A stretch of 64,000 bases of DNA, from the NCBI GenBank assembly GCA_018813765.1, contig JAHJBC010000010.1, positions 1 to 64,000 of the forward strand. Reading direction: 5' to 3'. Numbering within the stretch: the stretch's first letter is position 1; each line of letters opens with the position of its first letter. Origin of the DNA: Gammaproteobacteria bacterium. Lineage in GTDB: Bacteria; Pseudomonadota; Gammaproteobacteria; Burkholderiales; Gallionellaceae. A program made the translations under genes and the position numbers. This document shows positions 50,809 through 60,790 of the stretch, piece by piece. The notes below the pieces were generated by a model. That model was given only the letters and a program-made list of their open reading frames with translations, had not been told where the DNA came from and ran no database searches.

Positions 50809-53040
50809 TTATTTCGTCTTGAAGACGAATACGCCATCCCAGTCTTCACCGGGCGGGTTGTTGCGATAATACGCGATGCGTTCGGCGTACACCTCGTACA
50901 GCTTGGTGCCGGGAGCGATCTTCTGCAGGCTGAGCATCTGCAGTTCCGCCTTGTCCCAGTCCTGCTTGCGGTACATCCGCAGCCCCTGCTGGAACAGTTT
51001 GATCTCCTCGGTCACGGACTGTTCGACCTCAGCGGACTGTCCCAGCGGCTCGAAGATCGCGACCGGCTGGTCCTTGCCCTTGACGCGCACCAAGTCGAGT
51101 TCGCGATAGACGAATTCGGGCGCCGCCGCTTTGGTGAGTTCCCCAACCACCACACCGGCACCGTATTCCTTGGTGATGCCCTCCAGACGCGAGGCCAGGT
51201 TCACCGCATCGCCCATCACCGTATATGCCACACGCACTTCGGAGCCCATGTTGCCGACGCTTACACGCCCGGTATTGATGCCGACGCCGATGTGTATCTC
51301 GGGCCAGCCGCGCTCCCTGAAATGCGGCTGTAGCGTACTCAACGTGCGCTGCATCTCCAGACCCGCCAGCACGGCGTGGTAGGCATGGCGCTCATCGGGC
51401 AACGGCGCGCCCCAGAAGGCCATGATACAGTCGCCCATGTATTTATCAATCGTGCCGCGATGGCTGTAGATCACGCGCGACAGCGGCGTCAGGAACTCGT
51501 TCATCAACTTCGACAGTTCCTTCGGCTCCAGCTTTTCGGAGATGGTGGTGAAGCTGCGCACGTCGGAAAACAGGATGCTCATCTCGCGGCTGTCGCCTTC
51601 CATCGACACCTGCTCCGGGTTCTTGCTCATCTCGTCGACCAGCTCGCCCGGCACATATTGCCCGAACAGGCCGGTGATCTGGCGTTTGGTGCGCGATTCG
51701 ACGAAATAGCCGAACGTCATGTTCAGCGCGAACAGTGCCATCACCATGATCAGGCCGCCCGCCAGCGGCAGCGCGAGGTTGCCGAACATCCACAGGATGC
51801 CGTTGACGACGAGTGCCAGCAGCATCATGCCAAGCGACACCAGCGTGCCGGGGAATGCGCTCAACATGGGCAGCAAAACAGCCATCACCAGCCCGATGAC
51901 GAGCAGCAGCACCACGTTCGCGCCCAGCACATACGGCGGGCTCTGCTTGATGTCCTGGTTGAGGATGCCGCTGATCATGTTGGCATGCACTTCCACCCCG
52001 GGATAGACCTCGCCGACCGGCGTGGAGCGCATATCCATCAACCCCGGCGCGGAAGTGCCGACCAGCACTATCCTGTTCTGCAAATCTGCCACCGGCGTGC
52101 GTTCACGCAGCACATCCGCTGCCGAGATGTAGCGGAAGGTACCGCGTTCCCCGCGGAACGGCACCAGCGCGGCCACTTCCGCATCCACCGGTATGCGCAG
52201 GTCGCCCTGTTCCGATTCCAGCGTCAGCCACTCCAGCCCGGCGTAGTTCTTGTCCTTGCCGGTCGCATAGCCGGGGGCCAGCTTGGGCATGCCCAGCACG
52301 CTGCGCACCACCGCCAGCGAGAGAGATTCGTAATAGGCGCCGTCATACTCGACGATCATCGGTACTCGCCTGACCTCGCCGTCGAAATCCACCACCGGAT
52401 TGAAATGTCCGGCCGTCGAAGCGCTGGCCTGCAACTCGGGCAGGTTGGCGCCGTAGCTGTCCCACTTCATGAAGGTGATCGGCCGCCCGTTGAATGTCCC
52501 CGCCGGGAATGCTGCTTCGGGCAATATGCCGGAGACGCTCTTGTCCGCGCCGCGCTCGCTGTTGCTGAAGTAGTAGCCCAGCACGACGTTGCGCTGCCTG
52601 ATCCTGTCGGCAAAGCGATTGTCGTATTCGAGGTTGGGTTTGATCTGCGACAGGACCGAATGAAACTGGGGCACGTCCCGGAACTGGTTGCGTCCCAGCT
52701 CCTGCAGCACTTTCAGGCCGGAGCTGTTGTCCCTCTCGGCGAACACCACGTCGAAACCGACCACGGCGACGGTGTAGTGATCGAACAGCTTGTCCATCAG
52801 GGAGGCCATCTTGTCGCGCCCCCAGGGCCAGCGCCCTTCTTCCTTCAGGCTTTTTTCGTCGATATCGAGGATGACGATGCGCTCGTCGCCCTTGTCGGGC
52901 AGAGTCAGCCTCAGGCGGTAGTCATACAGTTTGGCATCGATGAACTGGACGAAACCCAGACGATAGAATTTGGCGGCATCGCCAATGAACAGCATGACGA
53001 TCGCCATGCCGAGCGCAATCAGAAGTGCGTGTTTCTTCAC
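50809..53040 (-). CDS. CHASE2 adenylate/guanylate cyclase
   Basis: This 743-residue class III cyclase has an N-terminal helix (7-25), a CHASE2 extracytoplasmic sensor at about 30-350 (RIVILDIDEKSLKEEGRWPW, RIVLVGTSAPGLMDMRSTPV), three membrane helices at about 355-445, and a cyclase domain at about 475-660. The metal Asp residues lie in ILFSDVRSFTTISE and KYMGDCIMAFWGAP; MGDAVNLASRLE carries the transition-state Asn and Arg. The Lys before YMGD and the Asp of MGDA favour ATP. A helical tail with a TPR-like motif ends it. It is the fourth gene of the operon. Confidence 0.92.
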   Translation of the reverse strand: MKKHALLIALGMAIVMLFIGDAAKFYRLGFVQFIDAKLYDYRLRLTLPDKGDERIVILDIDEKSLKEEGRWPWGRDKMASLMDKLFDHYTVAVVGFDVVFAERDNSSGLKVLQELGRNQFRDVPQFHSVLSQIKPNLEYDNRFADRIRQRNVVLGYYFSNSERGADKSVSGILPEAAFPAGTFNGRPITFMKWDSYGANLPELQASASTAGHFNPVVDFDGEVRRVPMIVEYDGAYYESLSLAVVRSVLGMPKLAPGYATGKDKNYAGLEWLTLESEQGDLRIPVDAEVAALVPFRGERGTFRYISAADVLRERTPVADLQNRIVLVGTSAPGLMDMRSTPVGEVYPGVEVHANMISGILNQDIKQSPPYVLGANVVLLLVIGLVMAVLLPMLSAFPGTLVSLGMMLLALVVNGILWMFGNLALPLAGGLIMVMALFALNMTFGYFVESRTKRQITGLFGQYVPGELVDEMSKNPEQVSMEGDSREMSILFSDVRSFTTISEKLEPKELSKLMNEFLTPLSRVIYSHRGTIDKYMGDCIMAFWGAPLPDERHAYHAVLAGLEMQRTLSTLQPHFRERGWPEIHIGVGINTGRVSVGNMGSEVRVAYTVMGDAVNLASRLEGITKEYGAGVVVGELTKAAAPEFVYRELDLVRVKGKDQPVAIFEPLGQSAEVEQSVTEEIKLFQQGLRMYRKQDWDKAELQMLSLQKIAPGTKLYEVYAERIAYYRNNPPGEDWDGVFVFKTK

Positions 53041-53096
53041 TTGTCACCCCGCCCTTCACCCCGCCGGATTGCGCCTGGACCGATCACGTCGGGGAA

Positions 53097-53819
53097 TCAG
53101 GATTTGAAATAGAACTCCATCTTCACCCCCGCGAGCTCGATGAGGTCGTGATCGTTCAGTTGATGCGGCTGCTCGCCGATGGACGATCCGTTCACGGTCG
53201 GGAAGCTGCCGCCTTCGACGTGGGTGATGAAATAGCCGTGCGGGCGGCGGGCCAGCACGGCGACCTGCACACCGGGCTTGCCCAGCGTGGTCAGGTTCTT
53301 CACCAGTTCGAGTTCCTTGCCGGAATTGGGGCCGTTCAGTATCTGCACCACTGCGGCCGGCGGCTGTGCGCCGGTCGAGTCGGCCGTCAGGTTGCTGGCA
53401 GTGGCGTTGAAAGTGGTGGTCGAATCGCCCTTGCTGGCCACGACGCCGACATTCGCATGCGGGGTGGTCCTCACCGGTGCGCGCAGCACCATGGTCTTCT
53501 CGAAATCGGCCGCCGTGGTCTGCGTCGGCTGGTCGTTCAGGTACTTGAGCTTGTATTTGCCGATCTCGATCAGGTCGTTGTTCTGCAGGAAGTGCTTCTT
53601 GGTCGGCACGCCGTTGACCATCAGGCCGTTGGTGCTGTCCAGGTCTTCCAGGAAGGAATCGTTGAGGATGGTGACCACGGCCGCATGCTCGCTGCTCACC
53701 GCGAGGTTATCGATCACAATATCGTTGTGCGGCTTGCGGCCTACCGTGGTGCGCTCCTTGTTCAGGGGGTATTCCTTGAGCACCACTCCATCCATGCTGA
53801 GTATCAATTTAGCCGGCAT
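53097..53819 (-). CDS. Protein with two FHA domains
   Basis: FHA domains bind phosphothreonine. From the ATG at 53819 this is 240 residues. The first FHA (about 1-95) is complete: RTTVGRKPHNDIVIDNLAVS, then SSEHA and DLDSTNGLMVNG. The second (about 145-238) is degenerate (TTLGKPGVQVAVLARRPHGY, VEGGSFPTVNG). Its place beside a Ser/Thr kinase and a PP2C phosphatase suggests it is a kinase substrate or adaptor. The longer frame upstream overlaps the phosphatase gene and is not used. Confidence 0.88.
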   Translation of the reverse strand: MPAKLILSMDGVVLKEYPLNKERTTVGRKPHNDIVIDNLAVSSEHAAVVTILNDSFLEDLDSTNGLMVNGVPTKKHFLQNNDLIEIGKYKLKYLNDQPTQTTAADFEKTMVLRAPVRTTPHANVGVVASKGDSTTTFNATASNLTADSTGAQPPAAVVQILNGPNSGKELELVKNLTTLGKPGVQVAVLARRPHGYFITHVEGGSFPTVNGSSIGEQPHQLNDHDLIELAGVKMEFYFKS

Positions 53820-53851
53820 ATCTTCTATCCCCGTAGTTAACTCTTGCCATC

Positions 53852-54676
53852 TCAATTTCCGAACCAGGAACGCAGTTTCGCCCACCATCCGCGGGGGGCG
53901 GGGAAGCGTCCTTTCACCTTGACCAGTATGACCGAGACATTATCGCGCCCGCCGTTGTCGTTGGCCATTTGTATCAACTGCGTCGCCGCCAGCGGCAGGT
54001 TGTTCTGCATCATCTGTAGCGTCATGCCGATGTCCTCGTCCTCGACCATGTCGTTCAGCCCGTCGGAACACAGCAGATACAGGTCGCCGACCTGAACGTC
54101 ATGCACATGCAACTCCGGTTCGACTTCGGCATCGATGCCGACCGCCCGCGTCACCAGGTTCTTGTTCTTCGACAGTCGCGCGTCTTCCTTGCTGATCAAC
54201 CCGCTGTCGATCTGTTCCTGCAGCAGCGAATGGTCGCGCGTGATGGTTTCCAGCTCCTCGCCGCGCAAACGGTACATGCGCGAATCACCGACATGCGCCA
54301 CTGCCACGCGGTCGTCGTAGAACAGGGCGGTGACGATGGTCGTGCCCATCCCGGCATATTGCGGCTGGCTCTGCGCTGCGTGGAAGATGGACAGATTGGC
54401 CTTCCTCACGTTGTCGCGCAGCAGCGCCTGCCCAAGTTCCTCGCCCGCCTCGTCCAAGTCTTCCGGACGCGCATCTTCCAGCCGGTGGCGAATCTCGCTC
54501 GCCAGCACCGACACCGCGATGCCGCTCGCCACTTCGCCGGCATTATAGCCGCCCATGCCGTCCGCCAGCACTACCAGCCCGCAACCCGCATCGCTGGCGA
54601 CACTGTCCTCGTTATGGGAGCGCACCATGCCGGGATTGGTCTGACTGACTATCTCAAGCGCATCCTGTATATCCAC
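53852..54676 (-). CDS. PP2C-family Ser/Thr protein phosphatase
   Basis: This removes phosphates from Ser/Thr on the kinase targets. From the GTG at 54676 (AGGGG 5 bp upstream) it has 274 residues. Metal-binding motifs are MVRSHNEDSVASDAG, LADGMGGYNAGEVAS, VAHVGDSRMYRLRG, LLCSDGLNDMV and GGRDNVSVILV. It has no membrane helix and ends in a basic, Trp-rich tail (GWWAKLRSWFGN). A GTG two codons upstream (54682) is possible. It lies 49 bp after the kinase stop. Confidence 0.9.
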   Translation of the reverse strand: MDIQDALEIVSQTNPGMVRSHNEDSVASDAGCGLVVLADGMGGYNAGEVASGIAVSVLASEIRHRLEDARPEDLDEAGEELGQALLRDNVRKANLSIFHAAQSQPQYAGMGTTIVTALFYDDRVAVAHVGDSRMYRLRGEELETITRDHSLLQEQIDSGLISKEDARLSKNKNLVTRAVGIDAEVEPELHVHDVQVGDLYLLCSDGLNDMVEDEDIGMTLQMMQNNLPLAATQLIQMANDNGGRDNVSVILVKVKGRFPAPRGWWAKLRSWFGN

Positions 54677-54725
54677 GTTCACCCCTGAAAACGTTCTTTT
54701 ATTGTCGTTCTTCGTTTGTACGCTG

Positions 54726-57245
54726 TTACAGCGACGCCGCGCATTGCCTGATCGCTTCGGCCATCTCGGCACCGCTCTGGAAGCGATCCGCGATCTTCTT
54801 CGCCAGCGCGCGGTTGATGATGGCGACCACGCACGGCGGCACGTCCGGCTTGATGCTCAGGATATCAGCATGCGGTTCGTTGGCGATGCGGAACATCAGT
54901 TGCGCCATGGAATCGCCCTCGAACGGCAGCTTACCACACACCAGTTGGTAAAGACTCACGCCCAGCGAGAACAGGTCGGAATGCCCTTCAATCTTCGCCC
55001 CAGACAATTGCTCGGGCGACATGTAGGAAGGCGTGCCCAGCACCATGCCGGTCTTGGTCTTGGAAGAATCGGTGATGCGTGCGATACCGAAGTCGGTGAC
55101 CTTCACCGTATCGCTTTCCGGGTCGTACATGATGTTGGCCGGCTTGATGTCGCGGTGTACCACGTTCAGGCTATGCGCGTAGCCCAGCGCGTCTGCCACG
55201 CGCGCCACGATGCTCAGCACTTTCGGCAGCGGCAACAACGTATCCGGCTTGTTGTAGGGAACAAGATCCTTGCCTTTGAGGAATTCCATGGCGATATAGG
55301 CCAGATCGTGTTCTTCGCCTGCGTCGTACATGGTGACGATATTGGGATGGTTCAAACGGCCTGCCGTTTCGGCTTCGCGGAAGAAGCGCGCCTTCACATC
55401 CTCCAGTTCGTCCGCCTCGAACTCCTGCGACAACGCCATGGTCTTGATCGCTACGACGCGGCTGATCTTCGGGTCCTTGCCCAGGTACACCACGCCCATC
55501 GCGCCTTTGCCCAGTTCCTTTTCGATCTCGTAACGTCCCAGCATCGGTTTGGACAAACCGGCCTGATCCAGTTTCATCGTGCTGTCGTTGCTGCGGCCGG
55601 ACGAACCGCCAAGGATGATGGTCTCGGCCATGGCCTTGGACTGCGCCATGCGTGTCTCAAGGTCGCGGAACTTGGGGTTGTAGTCGGCCATGTACTTGAA
55701 CACCGACTCGGCCTTGTTGAACTGGCGCTTGCGCTCGAAATCCAGGCCGAGGTTGTACATCACATCCATCAGGCTGTCGTCCATCGGCACCTTGCGGAAC
55801 TTGTCGAAGGCCATGTCCAGTTGCCCCTGCCCCTGGAAGGCCAGGCCCAGCATACGGTTACTCTCGGCGGAATCGGCATCGGATTTCTCCTTGCCTTTTT
55901 CCGTCATCAGGAATCGCTTGGTGGTGAGCAGCAGGTGGCCGACCAGCAACAGCGCCGCCGGCAGCATCATTTGCAGCCACATGGCCTGGGTCGTCATCAG
56001 CACGAAATGGACCGCCAGCAACGCGACGAACAGACCGCCAGTGATCATGGCGGCCAGACCGGCGCTCAAGCGCGGCAGCAGCAGGATCAGATACAGGGCG
56101 ACCAGCAGGAACACACCGATCTCGGCCCACACTCCCCAGGCGGGTGCGACGAAGAAATCCTGCTGCAGGATGCTGGAGACCGAATGCGCCAGAGTCAGCA
56201 CGGGCGGCGTGACTGCCGAGATCGGCGTCACCTGGGCCGCACCCACACCCGCCGCGGTCGCCCCGATCAGTACGATCTTGTCGCGATACTTGTCGGCCGG
56301 GATCTTGCCGGTCAGCACGTCGTAGAAGGAATCCACCTGGAACGCCGGTCTGCCGCCGCGATCGGCATAGAAATAGGTGTACATGCGCAATGCCGGGTCG
56401 GTGGCGATGCGCAGATTGCCCAGCCTGACTCCTTCGCCCAACGAGACCTGGATATCCTTCGGCCCGAGATTAAGGCTCTTCGCGGCGATCATCAGCGACA
56501 GAGAAGGATAGAACTGGTCGTAGTAACCCACCACCAGCGGTTCGGTGCGCACGCCGCCATCCACATCGGGGGTGGCGTTAAGGTGACCGATCGCCATCGC
56601 CGTCTGTCCCAGCACTGGAATCGGCACCAGAGCGCCCAGTGCAGGCAAAGGTAAAGCGGCATCGGCGTCGCCCTGCACGTTCTCCAGATTGTTCTTCAGC
56701 ACAAAGTCCGGCAGGGGAGCGTCAGGCTTGCCTTGCGGTTCGCCCAGTTCGAGATACATGCCCAGCAGCACGTTGTTGACCTTGGCCATACTCTCGGCCA
56801 GTTTCTGGTCGTTATCCAGATGTGACAGTGCCTCCTGCAACATGCCTTGCAGTTCCTGCCATTCGGCCGGATGGGTTTGCTGCAGGTTGGTCCGTTCGAG
56901 GATGCTGGCGATATTGAGGATATAGTCCAGGCCCGCATCCACCTGAGGTTCGAAGAACAGCGCGGTATGGCCGACTACCTTGGCTTGCCCCGTGGATAGA
57001 ATATCCAGCATGTTGCCCTGAATCTCGCGCGGCCATGGCCAGCGGCCGAGATTGGCGATGCTTTCGTCATCTATGGCGATGACCGCAATCTTGTCGCTCG
57101 GAGTGCGCGAGGACGCAAGCACGCCCCAGTCATAGGCCTTGCGCTCCATACTCTGAATCAGATCGCTGCCGGCGCCGAACATGAACACCAGCGCAACCAG
57201 CACTCCCGTGAACCAGTCGGTTCTCCAAAACGATGCTTTTTTCAT
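54726..57245 (-). CDS. CHASE2 receptor Ser/Thr protein kinase
   Basis: From the ATG at 57245 (AGGA upstream) this is 839 residues. A membrane helix (about 13-30) is followed by a CHASE2 sensor domain at about 40-370 (IAVIAIDDESIANLGRWPWP, KIVLIGATAAGVGAAQVTPI), then three helices at about 385-460, TPR-like repeats at about 475-540 and a PknB-type kinase domain at about 570-835. The kinase has GKGAMGVVY, VVAIKTM (catalytic Lys), HRDIKPANIM, VTDFGIAR and SYMSPEQLSG. It is the first gene of the eight-gene leftward run. The 100-bp gap upstream is AT-rich, and I could not define a promoter there. Confidence 0.92.
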   Translation of the reverse strand: MKKASFWRTDWFTGVLVALVFMFGAGSDLIQSMERKAYDWGVLASSRTPSDKIAVIAIDDESIANLGRWPWPREIQGNMLDILSTGQAKVVGHTALFFEPQVDAGLDYILNIASILERTNLQQTHPAEWQELQGMLQEALSHLDNDQKLAESMAKVNNVLLGMYLELGEPQGKPDAPLPDFVLKNNLENVQGDADAALPLPALGALVPIPVLGQTAMAIGHLNATPDVDGGVRTEPLVVGYYDQFYPSLSLMIAAKSLNLGPKDIQVSLGEGVRLGNLRIATDPALRMYTYFYADRGGRPAFQVDSFYDVLTGKIPADKYRDKIVLIGATAAGVGAAQVTPISAVTPPVLTLAHSVSSILQQDFFVAPAWGVWAEIGVFLLVALYLILLLPRLSAGLAAMITGGLFVALLAVHFVLMTTQAMWLQMMLPAALLLVGHLLLTTKRFLMTEKGKEKSDADSAESNRMLGLAFQGQGQLDMAFDKFRKVPMDDSLMDVMYNLGLDFERKRQFNKAESVFKYMADYNPKFRDLETRMAQSKAMAETIILGGSSGRSNDSTMKLDQAGLSKPMLGRYEIEKELGKGAMGVVYLGKDPKISRVVAIKTMALSQEFEADELEDVKARFFREAETAGRLNHPNIVTMYDAGEEHDLAYIAMEFLKGKDLVPYNKPDTLLPLPKVLSIVARVADALGYAHSLNVVHRDIKPANIMYDPESDTVKVTDFGIARITDSSKTKTGMVLGTPSYMSPEQLSGAKIEGHSDLFSLGVSLYQLVCGKLPFEGDSMAQLMFRIANEPHADILSIKPDVPPCVVAIINRALAKKIADRFQSGAEMAEAIRQCAASL

Positions 57246-57345
57246 GTTTTTCCTGCCCGTTTTTGCCTGTACCCCTGAGCCCTCGGGCGGGATAGTAAAA
57301 CATTTTTTCAAATCAAACCATATTCATTTGATTTATCAGAAATAT

Positions 57346-57771
57346 CTATCGGGTGAGCAATACCGGCACTTTGGCGATGCGGGCGACTTTGCTGGCGACG
57401 GAACCGAGCAGCAATTCTGAGAATGTTCCCTGTCCCAGCGCGTTCATCACGATCTGGTCGACCTGCTGTTCCTGCGCATATTGCACGATAGCTTCGGCAG
57501 GAGTCCCGATGGCGATGTGGTAGGTGTAGGACAGCCCGGCCGCATCCAGCATGGCGCGGGCTTTGTCCAGGGCGGTCATGCCTTGCTCGCGGTAATAATC
57601 ATTGATCGTGTCCTGGCTGATGAACAACTTCACGTTGCCTGTCGCCAGTTTCCACTGCACATTGAGCAGATGTATCTGCGGCGGTTCTTTCAACCGGGCC
57701 GCATTCGCGATCACATACTCGACCGCGCGATTACCCTGAGTGGAGCCGTCAACCGGGATCAGAACTTTCAT
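57346..57771 (-). CDS. Universal stress protein (UspA family)
   Basis: From the ATG at 57771 (GGAGGAAAG upstream) this is 141 residues. The N-terminal strand MKVLIPVDGSTQGNRAVEYV and the C-terminal nucleotide-binding loop NALGQGTFSELLLGSVASKV are typical of single-domain Usp proteins. The frame upstream overlaps terC and is not used. It lies 13 bp after the terC stop, so the two are cotranscribed. Confidence 0.9.
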   Translation of the reverse strand: MKVLIPVDGSTQGNRAVEYVIANAARLKEPPQIHLLNVQWKLATGNVKLFISQDTINDYYREQGMTALDKARAMLDAAGLSYTYHIAIGTPAEAIVQYAQEQQVDQIVMNALGQGTFSELLLGSVASKVARIAKVPVLLTR

Positions 57772-57784
57772 GCTTTCCTCCGCT

Positions 57785-58525
57785 TCATGATTCGTCGCGA
57801 GATCCATTGACCCGCTCGTCGACCAGATGCACGGCCGGAGCTTTTTCTGCCATGCGCCTTGCCAGCCACCAGCCCATCACCAGCACAAAGGCCGCGCCCA
57901 GCGCGGGAACCAGCCAATGCAGATAATGCCGCGCTTCCACCAGCTCCTTGAACACCGCTTCGGTCACCAGCATCTCGCCCGCCACATAACCCAGCAATGC
58001 GCCGCCCGCGTAGATGATAAAGGGATAACGGTCGATCAGCTTGAGCACCAGTTGGCTGCTCCAGGCGATCAAGGGGATGCTGACCAGCAGGCCGAACACC
58101 AACAGGCCAACATTGCCCTTGGCCGCAGCGGCAACACCAATCACATTGTCCAGACTCATCACAAAGTCGGCGATGATGATGGTTTTGATCGCGCCCCACA
58201 GATGCGCCTCAGCCTTGATGCTGGCCTCGCCGTGTTGGTCTTCGTCCGGCAGGATCAGCTTGATGCCTATCCACAGCAGCAGCAACGCGCCGACCAGTTT
58301 CAGATAGGGCAGCGACAACAGATTTACCGCGAAGAAAGTCAGCACGATGCGCAGGCCGATCGCGCCGCCCACACCGTACAGGATGCCCTTGCGGCGCTGC
58401 GCTTCCGGCAGGTTGCGGCAGGCCAGTGCGATCACCACCGCGTTGTCTCCCGACAGCAGCAGGTCGATCATGATGATCTTGAACACGTCCACCCAGAACT
58501 GGGGGGAGTTCAGCATTTCCAGCAT
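57785..58525 (-). CDS. TerC-family membrane protein
   Basis: This 246-residue protein has about seven membrane helices with the acidic TerC motifs LLLSGDNAVVIALA and ADFVMSLDNVIGV. TerC/Alx-type proteins are linked to metal ion (manganese) export, often serving exported enzymes; the exact substrate is unknown here. A charged loop (ILPDEDQHGEASIKAEA) and a short basic C-terminus are cytoplasmic. No yybP-type riboswitch was recognised upstream; a repeat lies there. Confidence 0.9.
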   Translation of the reverse strand: MLEMLNSPQFWVDVFKIIMIDLLLSGDNAVVIALACRNLPEAQRRKGILYGVGGAIGLRIVLTFFAVNLLSLPYLKLVGALLLLWIGIKLILPDEDQHGEASIKAEAHLWGAIKTIIIADFVMSLDNVIGVAAAAKGNVGLLVFGLLVSIPLIAWSSQLVLKLIDRYPFIIYAGGALLGYVAGEMLVTEAVFKELVEARHYLHWLVPALGAAFVLVMGWWLARRMAEKAPAVHLVDERVNGSRDES

Positions 58526-58537
58526 CAGTAACCCTTA

Positions 58538-58612
58538 AGTCAGCTTGTGGCGGGTAGCCTGTAGCTTGTAGCCAGACACGCTACCCGTCACAGGTTACCA
58601 CCTACCCTTTCA
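58538..58612. repeat. Repeat between terC and sucD
   Basis: AGCTTGTGGCGGGTAGCC and GTAGCTTGTAGCC are followed by GCTACCCGTCACAGGTTACC and CACCTACCC, an imperfect inverted repeat of AGCTTGTAG/GGTAGC units related to 33612-33705. Its right end includes the sucD stop codon. Confidence 0.55.
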
Positions 58613-59483
58613 ACACCTTCGCCATGGTGCGTCCCATCTCCGCCGGATTGCGCGTGATGTGGATGCCGCATTCTTCCATGACCGCCAGCTTCTCGTTGGC
58701 GCCGCCCTGGCCGCCGGAGATGATCGCGCCGGCATGGCCCATGCGCTTGCCGGGAGGCGCGGTGACGCCGGCGATGAAACCGACCACGGGTTTCTTCATG
58801 TGATCCTTGATCCAGCGCGCGCACTCTTCTTCGTCCGTGCCGCCGATCTCGCCGACCATGATCACTGCATCGGTCTCCGGATCTTCGTTGAACAGTTTAA
58901 GCACGTCGATATGCTTGAGGCCGTTGATCGGGTCGCCGCCGATGCCGACGCAGGACGACTGGCCATAGCCCAGCGCGGAAAGTTGACCCACAGCCTCATA
59001 GGTCAGCGTGCCGGAGCGCGACACCACGCCGATGCGGCCCTTCTTGTGGATGTGGCCGGGCATGATGCCGATCTTGATCTCGTCCGGCGTGATCAGACCG
59101 GGGCAGTTCGGCCCGATCAGGATGGTCTTCTTGCCCTGCATCTTGTAGCGCGTCTTCAGCATGTCATGCACGGGCACGCCTTCGGTGATGCAGATCACCA
59201 GATCCAGCTCAGCTTCCACCGCTTCGTCGATGGCCGCCGCCGCGCCTGCGGGCGGCACGTAGATCACCGACACGGTCGCGCCGGTCGCCTTCTTGGCATC
59301 GAGCACGCTGGCGTAAACGGGAATGCCTTCGAAGTCTTCGCCTGCTTTTTTCGGATTCACGCCCGCGACGAAACAGTTCGCGCCGTTCGCATACTGCTTG
59401 CAGTGGAAAGTGTGGAACTGGCCGACCTTGCCGGTCATGCCCTGGGTGATGACTCGGGTGTCTTTGTTGATGAGGATGGACAT
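58602..59483 (-). CDS. sucD: Succinyl-CoA synthetase alpha subunit SucD
   Basis: SucD binds CoA and carries the phosphohistidine in the TCA-cycle step between succinyl-CoA and succinate. From the ATG at 59483 it has 293 residues: [20 protein letters not shown] at the start, [20 protein letters not shown] in the CoA domain and [20 protein letters not shown] holding the active His. The start lies 1 bp after the sucC stop; the longer frame upstream is antisense-free overlap with sucC and not used. The 3' end runs into a repeat. Confidence 0.97.
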   Translation of the reverse strand: MSILINKDTRVITQGMTGKVGQFHTFHCKQYANGANCFVAGVNPKKAGEDFEGIPVYASVLDAKKATGATVSVIYVPPAGAAAAIDEAVEAELDLVICITEGVPVHDMLKTRYKMQGKKTILIGPNCPGLITPDEIKIGIMPGHIHKKGRIGVVSRSGTLTYEAVGQLSALGYGQSSCVGIGGDPINGLKHIDVLKLFNEDPETDAVIMVGEIGGTDEEECARWIKDHMKKPVVGFIAGVTAPPGKRMGHAGAIISGGQGGANEKLAVMEECGIHITRNPAEMGRTMAKVLKG

Positions 59484-59484
59484 A

Positions 59485-60651
<1,167 letters not shown>

Positions 60652-60740
60652 GATGATTGATTATTTTAATAAGGATTATTGGAATGTTGAAACAGGCGGT
60701 AATTTACCAGAGGGGACGCAAAAACGCAGGTGTTTCAATA

Positions 60741-60769
60741 AAAAAACCGCCGGACCATGCCGGCGGTTT
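60741..60769 (-). terminator. Terminator after the outer-membrane protein gene
   Basis: On the minus strand arms 60768-60760 and 60753-60745 (AACCGCCGG with CCGGCGGTT, loop CATGGT) are followed by a run of seven T. It lies 22 bp after the stop of the gene at 60791-62983. Confidence 0.9.
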
Positions 60770-60790
60770 TGATGATTAACCCAGTCAGCA

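Noticed and set aside
58526-58601. yybP-ykoY manganese riboswitch before terC
   Set aside because: The DNA upstream of terC on its strand is an imperfect AGCTTGTAG repeat; no riboswitch core was recognised.
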